NCBI RefSeq assembly: GCF_900109755.1
Contig: NZ_FOAR01000002.1
Location: forward strand, 248,001-312,000
DNA from: Pseudomonas agarici
GTDB lineage: Bacteria; Pseudomonadota; Gammaproteobacteria; Pseudomonadales; Pseudomonadaceae
Direction of reading: 5' to 3'
DNA: 64,000 bases
Positions within the stretch are counted from its first letter, which is position 1; each line of letters begins with the position of its first letter. The translations under genes and the position numbers were made by a program. Shown here piece after piece: positions 32,538-41,262 of this stretch. The notes beneath the pieces were generated by a model, which saw nothing but the letters and a program-made list of their open reading frames with translations, had not been told where the DNA came from and did not search any database.

Positions 32538-33260
32538 TCAGCCTTTCCCAAGTGTGGCCGTGGCCAAACCGGGAAAGTCTGTAATCAGGCTGTCGACGCC
32601 GAAGTCGGCGAGCCTGCGCATCAGCGCCGGCTCGTTGACTGTCCATACCGACACATGCAGACCCTGGCGCTGAGCCTTGATCAGGCGTTCCGGGGTGCAG
32701 AGCGTCCAGTTCAACGCCAGAATCTGGCAGCCATAACTCTGCGCAATCTTCAGCGGGTCGAGCCAGGCGTATTCGGCTACCAGTCCACGTGACAGATCAG
32801 GGGTCAGCTCCAAGGCGGCCTTGAGCACCTCGCGAGAGCTGGAGGTGACGGTGACCCTGTCCAGCAGGCCGAAGCGCTGGGCCATTTCGCGGATCGCCAG
32901 TACGGTGGTTGCGGCGCGGGTACGTGAAGCGCTCTTGACTTCCAGTTGCCAGTGTTCGAACTCGCACTGCTCGAACAATTCCTCCAGGCGCGGAATCGGA
33001 CACGGGGTGATCCAACCCGGACCGCCCTTGCGTGCGTCGTAGGTCACAAGGTCGGCGGCCGAATGCTCGACCACCTTGCCGCGTCGGTCGGTGGTGCGCT
33101 TGAGGGTCGGGTCATGGATCACCATCAATTCGCCATCCATGGACAGATGCAAATCCAGTTCGCAGCGGCGCACGCCGTGTTTGAGGCACTCCTGGAAGCT
33201 GGTCAGGGTGTTTTCCGGTGCCTCGCCTTTGGCACCACGATGGCCATAAATCAGAGTCAC
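32538..33260 (-). CDS. Glycerophosphodiester phosphodiesterase, UgpQ-like
   Basis: A 240-residue cytoplasmic GDPD: IYGHRGAKGEAPENTLTSF with the catalytic HRG, ELDLHLSMDGELMVIHDP with the metal-binding E-D pair and second His, and SVWTVNEPALMRRLADFGVD near the C terminus. It hydrolyses glycerophosphodiesters to glycerol-3-phosphate and an alcohol. There is no signal peptide, so it is of UgpQ rather than GlpQ type. The start is the GTG at 33260, five bases after AGGAG; the frame open beyond it lacks a ribosome site. Confidence 0.88.
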   Translation of the reverse strand: MTLIYGHRGAKGEAPENTLTSFQECLKHGVRRCELDLHLSMDGELMVIHDPTLKRTTDRRGKVVEHSAADLVTYDARKGGPGWITPCPIPRLEELFEQCEFEHWQLEVKSASRTRAATTVLAIREMAQRFGLLDRVTVTSSSREVLKAALELTPDLSRGLVAEYAWLDPLKIAQSYGCQILALNWTLCTPERLIKAQRQGLHVSVWTVNEPALMRRLADFGVDSLITDFPGLATATLGKG

Positions 33261-33322
33261 GACTGCTCCTTCAAGGAAAAAATGATCCTGCAAATAATCG
33301 GGTCGCACGATAAATCCAGGGC

Positions 33323-33910
33323 TTAACTCGCCTCGGGATCGTTTTGCTCGCGAGCCAGGCGTCGTTGCTGCGCCTGTTTCTGGAGGATATAGCGTGCCAG
33401 CAGTTGGCGCTGGGCATCGGTCAATGCTTGGAATTCGGTGCCGATTTCGAAAGTGCCGAAGCTCTGTGGTTTGCAGTGGACCACCTTGGCCCGCAACAGC
33501 AGCCCGAGGGCCTGCGGCATCAGCACCAGCTTGACCGCCAGGTGGGTGCCCGCCAGGTAGGCCTGGTGATGGCTGAACTCAATGCCGCCTTCGGAGATGA
33601 TCACCGATTGCGGTTCGCCGAACTCGCCGAGCACGGTCAAGGCCATGACCTGGCTGAGCAGGTCGATGCGCTTGTTCTGCGATTTCAGGTAGGCCGACAG
33701 CGTCCGGTCGCGCTCGCTGACCTGGCGCAGCAGATGCTGCGATTCGAATTCGCTCAGGTGCAGTTCGCTGAGCAGATTGAAGAGCGGCGAAGCATCCTGC
33801 AATACTTCCCGGTGAGCGGCATCGGCGGCAGACAGAGGGTGGATTTCCAGTGCGATCGTGTCCTCGATACGGTAGTATTCGCGGCGATCTTCTTCATCTA
33901 ATGTCGACAT
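33323..33910 (-). CDS. PilZ domain protein
   Basis: A 195-residue cytoplasmic protein. It starts MSTLDEEDRREYYRIEDTIA, where the arginines of RREYYR match the first half of the cyclic-di-GMP binding RxxxR motif. The C-terminal half carries the PilZ barrel (SEGGIEFSHHQAYLAGTHLAVKLVL), with SEGGI in place of the typical D/NxSxxG, so binding of c-di-GMP is uncertain. A helical region lies between the two. The ATG at 33910 was chosen since residues before it are not family-like. It is divergent from lolC, with 112 bases between the starts. Confidence 0.72.
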   Translation of the reverse strand: MSTLDEEDRREYYRIEDTIALEIHPLSAADAAHREVLQDASPLFNLLSELHLSEFESQHLLRQVSERDRTLSAYLKSQNKRIDLLSQVMALTVLGEFGEPQSVIISEGGIEFSHHQAYLAGTHLAVKLVLMPQALGLLLRAKVVHCKPQSFGTFEIGTEFQALTDAQRQLLARYILQKQAQQRRLAREQNDPEAS

Positions 33911-34022
33911 GGCGAACCCAAGGTAGAGGTGATGGTCTGAGTGTAAAGCTGCTGACCCCGCCTCGCCACATTGGACGTCTTCTTTTCCTCCGAACTTCTT
34001 TGCCTTCGAACTAGCCTCCGAC

Positions 34023-35273
34023 ATGTTCAGACCACTTTTCGTATTTATCGGTACGCGTTACACCCGTGCAAAGCGCCGCAGTCACTTTGTTTCGTTCATT
34101 TCCCTGACATCCATGATTGGCCTTGCCTTGGGCGTGGTAGTGATGATCGTGGTGCTGTCGGTGATGAACGGCTTCGACCGTGAAATGCGCGACCGCGTGC
34201 TGGGCATGGTGCCCCACGCCACCCTCGAGTCGGGCCAGCCGATCAGTGACTGGCCGAGCCTGGCGGACAAGGTCCGGCACAACCCGAAAGTCGCCGCCGT
34301 GGCCCCGTTCACTCAGATGCAGGGGTTGCTGACCAACAACGGTCAGGTGCAGAAGGTGCTGCTCAATGCCATCGATCCGGCGCAGGAGCGTAAGGTCTCG
34401 ATCATTGACCGGTTCATGCTCCAGGGCCAGCTTGATGCGTTGTCGCCTGGCAGCTTCGGCATCGTCATTGGCGACAAGGCGGCGACCAAGCTCGGTGTCG
34501 GTCTCGGCGACAAGCTGACTTTCGTCGCTCCGGAAGTCACGGTGACGCCGGCGGGAATGTTCCCGCGGATGAAGCGCTTTACCGTGGTCGGGATCTTCCA
34601 TGTCGGCGCTGGCGAACTGGATGGCTATCTCGGCCTGACCAATCTCGATGACCTCGCGCGCCTGCATCGTTGGAAACCGGATCAGGTCCAGGGCCTGCGC
34701 CTGAAGTTCAACGACCTGTTCCAGGCACCGCGCACGGCCTGGGAAATCGCCCAGCAGTTGGGCGACAACCACTACTACGCCCGCGACTGGACCCGTACCC
34801 ACGGCAACCTGTACCAGGCAATCAAGATGGAAAAAGCCATCATCGGCCTGCTGCTGCTGCTGATCGTGGCGGTGGCGGCGTTTAACATCATCTCGACCCT
34901 GGTGATGGTGGTGAACGACAAGAAAGGCGATATCGCCATCCTACGTACCCTGGGGGCCACGCCGGGGCAGATCATGAGGATCTTCATGGTCCAGGGCACC
35001 GTGATCGGCGTGGTGGGCACGCTGATTGGTGCGGCGGTGGGAATGTTCGCCGCGCTCAATGTCAGCGCGGCGATTTCTGCCCTCGAAGGTCTGATCGGGC
35101 ACAAATTCCTCAATGCCGATGTGTATTTCATCGACTACCTGCCGTCCCAACTGATGGCCCAGGATGTCTTGGCGGTCTGTGGCGCGGCGTTGGTCCTGAG
35201 TTTCCTCGCCACCTTGTATCCGGCCTGGCGTGCGGCGCGCACCCAGCCTGCGGAGGCGCTACGTTATGAGTGA
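34023..35273 (+). CDS. lolC: Lipoprotein-releasing system permease LolC
   Basis: A 416-residue inner-membrane protein with the LolC/LolE layout: one N-terminal membrane helix ([20 protein letters not shown]), a periplasmic domain of about 220 residues, and three C-terminal helices of the FtsX fold ([20 protein letters not shown], then two more). With LolD it releases outer-membrane lipoproteins to LolA. ATG at 34023 lies 112 bases upstream of and divergent from the PilZ start. It overlaps lolD by eight bases. It is about as similar to LolE (at 36.1 kb) as expected for an old duplication; which one acts as LolC is decided by order only. Confidence 0.92.
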   Translation: MFRPLFVFIGTRYTRAKRRSHFVSFISLTSMIGLALGVVVMIVVLSVMNGFDREMRDRVLGMVPHATLESGQPISDWPSLADKVRHNPKVAAVAPFTQMQGLLTNNGQVQKVLLNAIDPAQERKVSIIDRFMLQGQLDALSPGSFGIVIGDKAATKLGVGLGDKLTFVAPEVTVTPAGMFPRMKRFTVVGIFHVGAGELDGYLGLTNLDDLARLHRWKPDQVQGLRLKFNDLFQAPRTAWEIAQQLGDNHYYARDWTRTHGNLYQAIKMEKAIIGLLLLLIVAVAAFNIISTLVMVVNDKKGDIAILRTLGATPGQIMRIFMVQGTVIGVVGTLIGAAVGMFAALNVSAAISALEGLIGHKFLNADVYFIDYLPSQLMAQDVLAVCGAALVLSFLATLYPAWRAARTQPAEALRYE

Positions 35274-35967
35274 GTTAGGCATGAGTGATAAAGCAGTGCT
35301 GAGTTGCCGCAACCTGGGCAAGTCCTACGAGGAGGGCCCGGAGTCGGTGGTGGTGTTGTCCGGCTTGCAGCTTGAGCTCCACGCGGGCGAGCGGGTGGCG
35401 ATCGTTGGCAGTTCCGGCTCCGGCAAGAGCACCTTACTCAACCTGCTGGGCGGGCTGGATACGCCGTCCCAGGGCAGTGTCTGGCTGGCCGGCGAAGAGT
35501 TGTCGGCGTTGGGGGAAAAGGCCCGTGGGTTGTTGCGCAATCGTTCCCTGGGTTTCGTTTACCAGTTCCATCATCTGCTGGCGGAATTCACTGCACTGGA
35601 GAACGTCTGCATGCCGTTGCTGATCGGTCGCACGGCGATTCCCGAGGCCCGCCAGCGCGCTACTGCATTGCTGGCGCGGGTCGGCCTGGGGCACCGCCTG
35701 GAGCACAAACCGGCCGAGCTGTCCGGCGGTGAGCGCCAGCGCGTGGCGATTGCTCGGGCGCTGGTGAACAAACCGGGCCTGGTGATGCTCGACGAGCCGA
35801 CCGGTAACCTCGACCACCACACTGCTCAGGGTATCCAGGACCTGATGCTGGAACTCAGCACCTCGATGCGCACGGCGTTCCTGGTGGTGACCCACGACAT
35901 GAGCCTGGCCCGCCAGATGGACCGCGTGCTCCATCTGGAAGATGGCAAGCTGGTCCAAATCCCGTGA
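35266..35967 (+). CDS. lolD: Lipoprotein-releasing system ATPase LolD
   Basis: A 233-residue ABC ATPase of the MacB/LolD group: Walker [19 protein letters not shown], signature [15 protein letters not shown] and Walker [13 protein letters not shown]. The [20 protein letters not shown] segment is typical for LolD. It powers lipoprotein release by LolC and LolE at the inner membrane. The start at 35266 overlaps the end of lolC by eight bases; GGAGG lies about ten bases before it. A second in-frame ATG at 35281 is possible. Confidence 0.95.
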   Translation: MSELGMSDKAVLSCRNLGKSYEEGPESVVVLSGLQLELHAGERVAIVGSSGSGKSTLLNLLGGLDTPSQGSVWLAGEELSALGEKARGLLRNRSLGFVYQFHHLLAEFTALENVCMPLLIGRTAIPEARQRATALLARVGLGHRLEHKPAELSGGERQRVAIARALVNKPGLVMLDEPTGNLDHHTAQGIQDLMLELSTSMRTAFLVVTHDMSLARQMDRVLHLEDGKLVQIP

Positions 35968-36091
35968 AAGCTACGGCGCTCGACGATACGGCGTTAAATA
36001 CAGGCTCGCCGTCGCTCGCTGCGCTTTCGGGCGATTTGGATGTCTGTTCTTCATATTGAAGTAACTGTTATTTTTCTACGGTGGCTTGCGA

Positions 36092-37336
36092 ATGTTCCGA
36101 CCGTTATCGATTTTCATCGGCACGCGCTATACCCGCGCCAAGCGCCGCAATCGCTTTGTCTCGTTTATCTCGATGACCTCAATGATCGGCCTGGCCCTGG
36201 GCGTGCTGGCAATGATCGTGGTGCTGTCGGTGATGAACGGTTTCCAGAAGGAAATGCAGTCGCGCATCCTTGGCATGGTGCCTCATGCGACCATCGTCGG
36301 CGTAAAGCCCATCGATGACTGGCTGCCGGTGGCTGAGGCGGCAATGAAGAATCCCGAAGTGATCGCGGCGGTGCCGTTCACTGAAATGGACGGGATGCTG
36401 TCGTACAAGGGCTCGATGCAACCGATCCAGATCAGCGGCGTCGATCCGGCCCAGGAAGGCAAGGTCTCGATCGTTGCCCAACATATTGTCCAGGGCCAGT
36501 TGGATGACCTAAAGCCGGGCGAGTTCGGCGTGGTGATCGGCGATATCACCGCGCGGCGCTTTCGCCTGAATATCGGTGACAAGTTGACGTTGATCGTCCC
36601 CGAGCTCAGCTCCGCGCCGGGTGGCATCACCCCGCGTATGCAACGCCTGAACGTGGTTGGGGTATTCAAGGTCGGTGCCGAGCTGGATGGTTCCATGGCC
36701 CTGATCCATATGGCGGATGCGGCGGATATCCAGCACTGGCAACCGAACCAGGTGCAGAGTGTGCGCCTGGCGGTGAAGGACCTGTATGCCGCGCCCCGAG
36801 TCTCGGCTCACATTGCCAGCGGGCTGGGCGCCGAGTTCACGGCGGATAACTGGACCCATACCCAGGGCAGCCTGTTCAGCGCGATGAAGATGGAAAAGAC
36901 CATGATCGGCCTGCTGCTGATGATGATCGTGGCGGTGGCGGCGTTCAATATCATCGCGACGCTGATCATGGTGGTGAACGACAAGGGGGCGGATATCGCC
37001 ATCTTGCGCACCCTTGGCGCCACGCCCCGGCAAATCATGACGATCTTCATGGTCCAGGGCACGGTAATCGGGATTGTCGGGACCTTGATCGGTGGTGTGC
37101 TCGGCGTGATCGCGGCGCTCAATGTCAGCGAACTGGTGGGTTGGATCGAGCGCATCAGTGGGCAGCACATCTTCAGTTCCGATGTGTACTTCGTCAGCAA
37201 CCTGCCGTCACAGTTGCAGGCGGGGGATGTAGTGTTGATCTGTTCGGCCGGGTTTATCCTCAGTTTCCTGGCGACCCTGTACCCGGCATATCGGGCGGCG
37301 AAGATCGAGCCGGCGCATGCGCTAAGATATTCGTAG
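36092..37336 (+). CDS. lolE: Lipoprotein-releasing system permease LolE
   Basis: A 414-residue paralogue of LolC, beginning [20 protein letters not shown] and sharing the MIGLALGV and SVMNGF segments. It has the same four membrane helices and periplasmic domain. Together with LolC and LolD it would make the LolCDE heterotetramer-like complex. There are 124 bases between lolD and this gene, more than usual inside an operon, so a second promoter is possible. GGTGG lies seven bases before the ATG at 36092. Confidence 0.92.
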   Translation: MFRPLSIFIGTRYTRAKRRNRFVSFISMTSMIGLALGVLAMIVVLSVMNGFQKEMQSRILGMVPHATIVGVKPIDDWLPVAEAAMKNPEVIAAVPFTEMDGMLSYKGSMQPIQISGVDPAQEGKVSIVAQHIVQGQLDDLKPGEFGVVIGDITARRFRLNIGDKLTLIVPELSSAPGGITPRMQRLNVVGVFKVGAELDGSMALIHMADAADIQHWQPNQVQSVRLAVKDLYAAPRVSAHIASGLGAEFTADNWTHTQGSLFSAMKMEKTMIGLLLMMIVAVAAFNIIATLIMVVNDKGADIAILRTLGATPRQIMTIFMVQGTVIGIVGTLIGGVLGVIAALNVSELVGWIERISGQHIFSSDVYFVSNLPSQLQAGDVVLICSAGFILSFLATLYPAYRAAKIEPAHALRYS

Positions 37337-37460
37337 TCGGTGATGGCCTCTGTGGCGGGTGGGCTGGTCGGAACGCCGCACCGCCGCTGGGCGCGAAGCG
37401 TTGTGTCAGATGGAACGCGGTACTTGCACAGGGTCAATCCCATTCCGTTGGAGGGTGAGT

Positions 37461-37997
37461 ATGTTTGTTTTTAATAGCATTGCGCGCAATAGCCTGGCAC
37501 TGGCCAGCCTGCTGGTGGCGGGTTTTCCGGCCTGGGCATCGCCGGTCCACTATGACTTCGGCCAGCCCGCGCCCGCCGCGAAGGCCACCCGCACGATCGA
37601 AGTAGACATGACCGATATCGCCTTCAGCGCCAAGGAGCTGGAGGTCAAGGCCGGTGAAACCGTGCGTTTCGTACTGGTCAATAACGGCCATCTGCTGCAT
37701 GAGTTCAACCTCGGCCATGCCTCGATGCATGCCGAGCACCAGCAGGAAATGCTCAAGATGCAACAGGCCGGCCTGTTAACCCCGACCGGCATACAGGAAG
37801 GCGCAATGGATCATTCCGCCATGGCGGGCATGGATCATGGGATGAAGCATGACGATCCCAACAGTGTGCTGGTGGCGCCGGGCAAGACCGCCGAACTGAC
37901 CTGGACCTTCAATCAGGCCGGCAACCTGCAGTTTGCCTGCAATATCCCTGGCCATTACCAGGCAGGCATGGTCGGCGAGCTAAAAATCGACGGTTGA
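37461..37997 (+). CDS. Periplasmic cupredoxin with Met/His-rich insertion
   Basis: A 178-residue exported protein: signal peptide SLALASLLVAGFPAWA (about 11-26), then a cupredoxin fold. Expected type 1 copper ligands are His80 (LLHEFNL), Cys150, His155 (CNIPGHY) and Met160. Between His80 and Cys150 sits an insertion rich in Met and His (HASMHAEH, MDHSAMAGMDHGMKH) that looks like an extra copper-binding segment. This combination is common in periplasmic copper-handling proteins. GGAGG lies before the ATG at 37461. No other copper gene is adjacent. Function is inferred from fold and motifs. Confidence 0.85.
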   Translation: MFVFNSIARNSLALASLLVAGFPAWASPVHYDFGQPAPAAKATRTIEVDMTDIAFSAKELEVKAGETVRFVLVNNGHLLHEFNLGHASMHAEHQQEMLKMQQAGLLTPTGIQEGAMDHSAMAGMDHGMKHDDPNSVLVAPGKTAELTWTFNQAGNLQFACNIPGHYQAGMVGELKIDG

Positions 37998-38078
37998 GCG
38001 GGGTCGGTTGCATCGCCACGCTGAAAGCCGCAGGTAAACCCGATAGACTGGTCGGGTTTATTCTTTCAGGTTTCCGTT

Positions 38079-38909
38079 ATGCATCCCGCAGCCGAACACT
38101 CGCCGCTGGGCAAGTCCAGCGAGTACATCGCCACTTACACCCCGTCCTTACTGTTCTCGATCCCGCGTGCGGCAAAATGGGCCGAATTGGGCCTGAGCGC
38201 CGCTACCTTGCCTTATCGGGGCGTGGATTTCTGGAACTGCTTCGAGCTGTCCTGGCTGTTGCCGTCGGGCAAGCCTGTGGTGGCGATCGGCGAGTTCAGC
38301 ATTCCCGCGGATTCACCGAATATCATCGAATCCAAGTCCTTCAAACTGTACCTTAACTCCTTGAACCAGACGCCGTTCGCCGATACCGCGAGCCTGGAGG
38401 CAGTGCTGCGCGCCGATTTGTCGGCAGCCGCCGGGAAAGCGGTGGGCGTGCGGGTCCGTTCCTTGAATGAGGTGCAGGCCGAGGGCGTGGTGGCGTTACC
38501 GGGTGTGTGCATCGACGACCTGGAGGTCACTGTCAACGACTACGCCCATCCGCGTCCCGAGCTGCTGCGTTGCGATAAGTCGCGGGTGATCGAGGAGAGC
38601 GTGTACAGTCATCTGCTCAAGTCCAATTGCCCGGTCACCAGCCAACCGGACTGGGGCAGCGTGGTCGTCGAGTATCGTGGTGCGGCGCTGGATCACGCGA
38701 GTCTGTTGGCGTATCTGGTGAGCTTCCGCCAACACTCGGATTTTCATGAGCAGTGCGTGGAGCGGATCTTCCTCGACCTGCAACGCTTGCTGAAGCCGGA
38801 GAAACTGACGGTGTATGCGCGTTATGTACGGCGCGGTGGCTTGGATATCAATCCGTATCGCAGTACCGAGGCGGCCGAATTCCAGAACCTGCGGTTGGTG
38901 CGTCAGTAA
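38079..38909 (+). CDS. queF: NADPH-dependent preQ0 reductase QueF (long type)
   Basis: A 276-residue bimodular QueF, reducing 7-cyano-7-deazaguanine to preQ1 in queuosine synthesis. The QueF motif for NADPH binding is [11 protein letters not shown] (about 84-94); the catalytic Cys184 in [11 protein letters not shown] forms the thioimide, and Asp191 assists. Length matches E. coli QueF. CAGG lies about nine bases before the ATG at 38079. I saw no preQ1 riboswitch-like structure upstream. A hairpin and a strong terminator follow. Confidence 0.96.
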   Translation: MHPAAEHSPLGKSSEYIATYTPSLLFSIPRAAKWAELGLSAATLPYRGVDFWNCFELSWLLPSGKPVVAIGEFSIPADSPNIIESKSFKLYLNSLNQTPFADTASLEAVLRADLSAAAGKAVGVRVRSLNEVQAEGVVALPGVCIDDLEVTVNDYAHPRPELLRCDKSRVIEESVYSHLLKSNCPVTSQPDWGSVVVEYRGAALDHASLLAYLVSFRQHSDFHEQCVERIFLDLQRLLKPEKLTVYARYVRRGGLDINPYRSTEAAEFQNLRLVRQ

Positions 38910-38910
38910 C

Positions 38911-38940
38911 GGTTATCGCCAACGCGTGTTGGCGATAACC
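38911..38940. repeat. Perfect 13-bp inverted repeat after queF
   Basis: GGTTATCGCCAAC at 38911-38923 and its reverse complement at 38928-38940, loop of four bases, two bases after the queF stop. No T-run follows; the true terminator is 12 bases further on. It may protect the 3' end of the transcript or be a repeated palindromic element. Confidence 0.8.
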
Positions 38941-38951
38941 ATTCAGGCACA

Positions 38952-38979
38952 AAAAAGCCTCGACGAGTCGAGGCTTTTT
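38952..38979. terminator. Intrinsic terminator, bidirectional
   Basis: Stem AAAAAGCCTCGAC paired with GTCGAGGCTTTTT around a two-base centre (38965-38966). T-runs follow on both strands. It ends queF and also lies beyond the leftward gene pair of the AT-rich island. Confidence 0.92.
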
Positions 38980-39107
38980 CTATTGGGTGCTCCAGGAACG
39001 ACAGGTTGCGCAAACGCAGCCTGCTTGGCTGTGGATCCGACAGCCATAAGCAAGAAGGTCGCACGAATTACCTCGTCATCTTACTCGATTTTCTGCAGTG
39101 TGATCAT

Positions 39108-39566
39108 CTAACCAGAAAAAGGTAATCTTGCTCGTAGCGATTCAAGAAAGGTTGGAGGCATGACGATGGTGTGATCCACCTGTTTTTCATCATCTTGATA
39201 AATGATCTTACCCTTTTCGATAGTGATAGGCTCATGACCTGGCTGACCATCCCAGAAGATTTTGTAGTGTCTCTTGACTAGAAGCGATCCTTGTTCATCT
39301 GTGATGGTGAGTTGAACTTGATCCATGCTATCGCCAAAGAGGTGGCTGGTATTTACTCCGCTACCACAAATGTTGATAGTGTACTTCTTGTCATCGAACT
39401 CTTTGACTCCACCATTCAATTTGTCATTATAGTTGTATCTTTGACAATCAGTGTTATTAAATGAATTTTCGAGAAAAGATGCACCATAACCAAGGACTAT
39501 AATACCGATAGCTATAAAAAGGGCAGACTTGAAAGGCCTCTTCACATCGGCTCCGATGGGCGGCAT
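39108..39566 (-). CDS. Single-pass membrane protein of the AT-rich island, possible partner or immunity protein
   Basis: A 152-residue protein with one N-terminal membrane helix (SALFIAIGIIVLGYGASFL, about 14-32) and an extracytoplasmic beta-rich domain with two cysteines (DCQRYNYND, NICGSG) that could form a disulfide. I know no function. Its ATG at 39566 lies inside the end of the preceding gene (25-base overlap in another frame), with GGA nearby, so translation is probably coupled. The composition is AT-rich compared with all flanking genes. The arrangement, a small membrane protein just downstream of a large DUF6402-like protein, recalls effector-immunity pairs; that is inference. Confidence 0.72.
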   Translation of the reverse strand: MPPIGADVKRPFKSALFIAIGIIVLGYGASFLENSFNNTDCQRYNYNDKLNGGVKEFDDKKYTINICGSGVNTSHLFGDSMDQVQLTITDEQGSLLVKRHYKIFWDGQPGHEPITIEKGKIIYQDDEKQVDHTIVMPPTFLESLRARLPFSG

Positions 39567-40864
39567 ATTTGTTCCAATTTCATTTGAATCGGCTTCTTCA
39601 GCTTGAAAAGTTGTGGTTTGCTGTAGATCATGAAATCGCCACCTCTATTGTGCTTCTCGCGCCACTCATTATAGCTTTTGTTGTAAACGGGATAGTAAAC
39701 GTTTTTCACCAAAAGCTTACTGAAGAAGCCGGTTCTCTTATCTATAGGTTTGTCAATAGGGTTGCCTGGTAGGTAATCCCAATTGATACCCATCTCGGTA
39801 ATTTTTGAGCTTCCCATCTTGGTATTAATTTTATTGCCATCAACCAAGTCACTGATTACTGCAAAGTAAGAAAGAATCATGTCTTTCTTATTCCAATGTC
39901 CAAGATATTGACTGTTGCTATTATTTTTGTCATTGAATGAATAATTGTCTTTCAGATATGCATAAATGTGAGTGATGGTGGCAGTGGAGTCAATGCAATA
40001 TGACTTGGTTCTGTTCTGTCCGTCATATTTGAAATATTTCTCTGTGCTGATTTTGACGTGGCCAATAGCGGTATAGATATTGAAATTTCCTAATGTTCCG
40101 GTAAGGTCGGTTAGAAGCAATCCATCCAGTGTCGCACTTGTTGGGATGTCCTGAAATTGAAATTGCCAATCGATGTGAAATTGGCGAATGTCGCCGATAT
40201 ATTGTGCAGTGCCAAATGAAAGGTTCATTGATTTTTGATCGATGAATATCTTTCTGATCTGCTCTGTAATTTTTTTCTTGGCACCCTCAATAGCTTTAGG
40301 TGAATATATTTTCTCACTTAGTAGTTCATCGAAACGCCTTCGCACGCTGCCAAAATTTAATGCCCATTTGAGTGTTACCGTATTGTGGTCAATGGGGTGA
40401 ACCGCGTTAGGTTGATCGTTATAGATGTGTTTGGGGCTGGCAAACCATTCTCTAGCGACCTTGGCGGATATTGGCCAACCAATCTTTTCCATTGCACCGG
40501 GAATGTCTTGAAGATCAAATTCAGGGAGCCTCTCATGATCTTCAGCTTCAAGCTCTTGTGGCTTGAGGGCAGGTGGGGGCTTAGATTCTTTCTGCTGTTG
40601 TTTTGCGGTTTGTGCAGCAAGCTGCTTCTGAGGTGCTGCTTCTACTTGTTGGGGCTTGATTTGTTCAGCGATGAGTGTGGATGCCGTGGGCCTTGGGGGT
40701 GGAGCTTCACCAGGCGCAAGCCGCTCATAGGAGATCGTCTGTGGGGTGTTGATTGGGACACACCCAGCCGATCCCACATAGCACTTCCACGTTGAAGTAG
40801 TAAACGGAAGACCAGATGGAGCCATCTGGTAATAGGGTCGCTTTATTATCTTCGTTTTGCTCAA
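39542..40864 (-). CDS. DUF6402-like protein of the AT-rich island
   Basis: A 440-residue protein without signal peptide. Residues 1-55 form a small segment with two cysteines (WKCYVGSAGCVP); 56-110 are a Pro/Gln/Ala-rich linker; from about 115 a large domain runs to the end, with GWPISAKVAREWF, SQYLGHWNKKDM and SYNEWREKHNRGGDFMIYS. These features resemble DUF6402 proteins that I associate with type VI secretion loci in Pseudomonas; the match is from memory and unproven. The start is TTG at 40864, supported by AGGAAGG four bases upstream. The gene is clearly AT-rich and so probably acquired. No secretion gene is in the window. Confidence 0.72.
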   Translation of the reverse strand: MSKTKIIKRPYYQMAPSGLPFTTSTWKCYVGSAGCVPINTPQTISYERLAPGEAPPPRPTASTLIAEQIKPQQVEAAPQKQLAAQTAKQQQKESKPPPALKPQELEAEDHERLPEFDLQDIPGAMEKIGWPISAKVAREWFASPKHIYNDQPNAVHPIDHNTVTLKWALNFGSVRRRFDELLSEKIYSPKAIEGAKKKITEQIRKIFIDQKSMNLSFGTAQYIGDIRQFHIDWQFQFQDIPTSATLDGLLLTDLTGTLGNFNIYTAIGHVKISTEKYFKYDGQNRTKSYCIDSTATITHIYAYLKDNYSFNDKNNSNSQYLGHWNKKDMILSYFAVISDLVDGNKINTKMGSSKITEMGINWDYLPGNPIDKPIDKRTGFFSKLLVKNVYYPVYNKSYNEWREKHNRGGDFMIYSKPQLFKLKKPIQMKLEQICRPSEPM

Positions 40865-41165
40865 AACACCTTCCTGCTTATCGTTGCGCGTGTGGCATGC
40901 CCGATGCCTATCTAAGCGAAGCGTGCCAAGTTCATCTACATAAATCTAACTTAATCGTATCGTAAGATTAGTTTGTAGTTGTTCGTTATTGAATTTTGGA
41001 GAGACTCGGTATGAGCAATCCTAAATAAAGAAAGCACGCTGTTGAGTACATTTTTATGATTCAGCTTTAATTTTTCACGTTTCAGTTTTTCTATGATTTT
41101 TTTGAGTATAAAGTGAAAATTATCAATGACGCCATCGTCTAATCTCAATACAGGATACGATAAAT

Positions 41166-41190
41166 CGGCTCAGCAATGTAACCTGAGCCG
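41166..41190 (-). terminator. Hairpin downstream of acnB
   Basis: CGGCTCAG at 41166-41173 pairs with CTGAGCCG at 41183-41190 over a nine-base loop; on the minus strand ATTTAT follows. With the longer stem beside acnB it may form the end of the acnB transcript. Confidence 0.45.
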
Positions 41191-41216
41191 CTGTATACGG
41201 GGTTGTATGTATGATG

Positions 41217-41248
41217 AATGGGAGGCGGTTCTGAAGCCGCCTCCCATT
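41217..41248 (-). terminator. Strong hairpin after acnB stop
   Basis: A 12-bp perfect stem (41217-41228 with 41237-41248, GGGAGGCGG core) begins 14 bases after the acnB stop. There is no T-run on the minus strand, so termination efficiency is uncertain; it may stabilise the 3' end. Confidence 0.55.
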
Positions 41249-41262
41249 CGATCACTTGTTGC

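Larger units (their letters stand above)
40865..41262. other. AT-rich intergenic region between the island and acnB
   Basis: These 398 bases are very AT-rich at 40930-41160. A leftward frame at 40951-41148 (65 codons, TTG start, no ribosome site) with a Lys/Leu/Asn-rich product may be a decayed gene fragment belonging to the island. Two hairpins follow, listed separately. No intact gene is supported. Confidence 0.5.

Noticed and set aside
37998..38078. preQ1 riboswitch upstream of queF
   Set aside because: The short leader has no compact pseudoknot-like C-rich loop with A-rich tail; only a GTCGGGTTTA segment pairing with CCCGATAGAC was seen, which is not diagnostic.
39569..39772. 67-codon plus-strand frame within the DUF6402-like gene
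   Set aside because: It has a hydrophobic stretch that could suggest a membrane peptide, but it is antisense to a better-supported gene and has no ribosome site.
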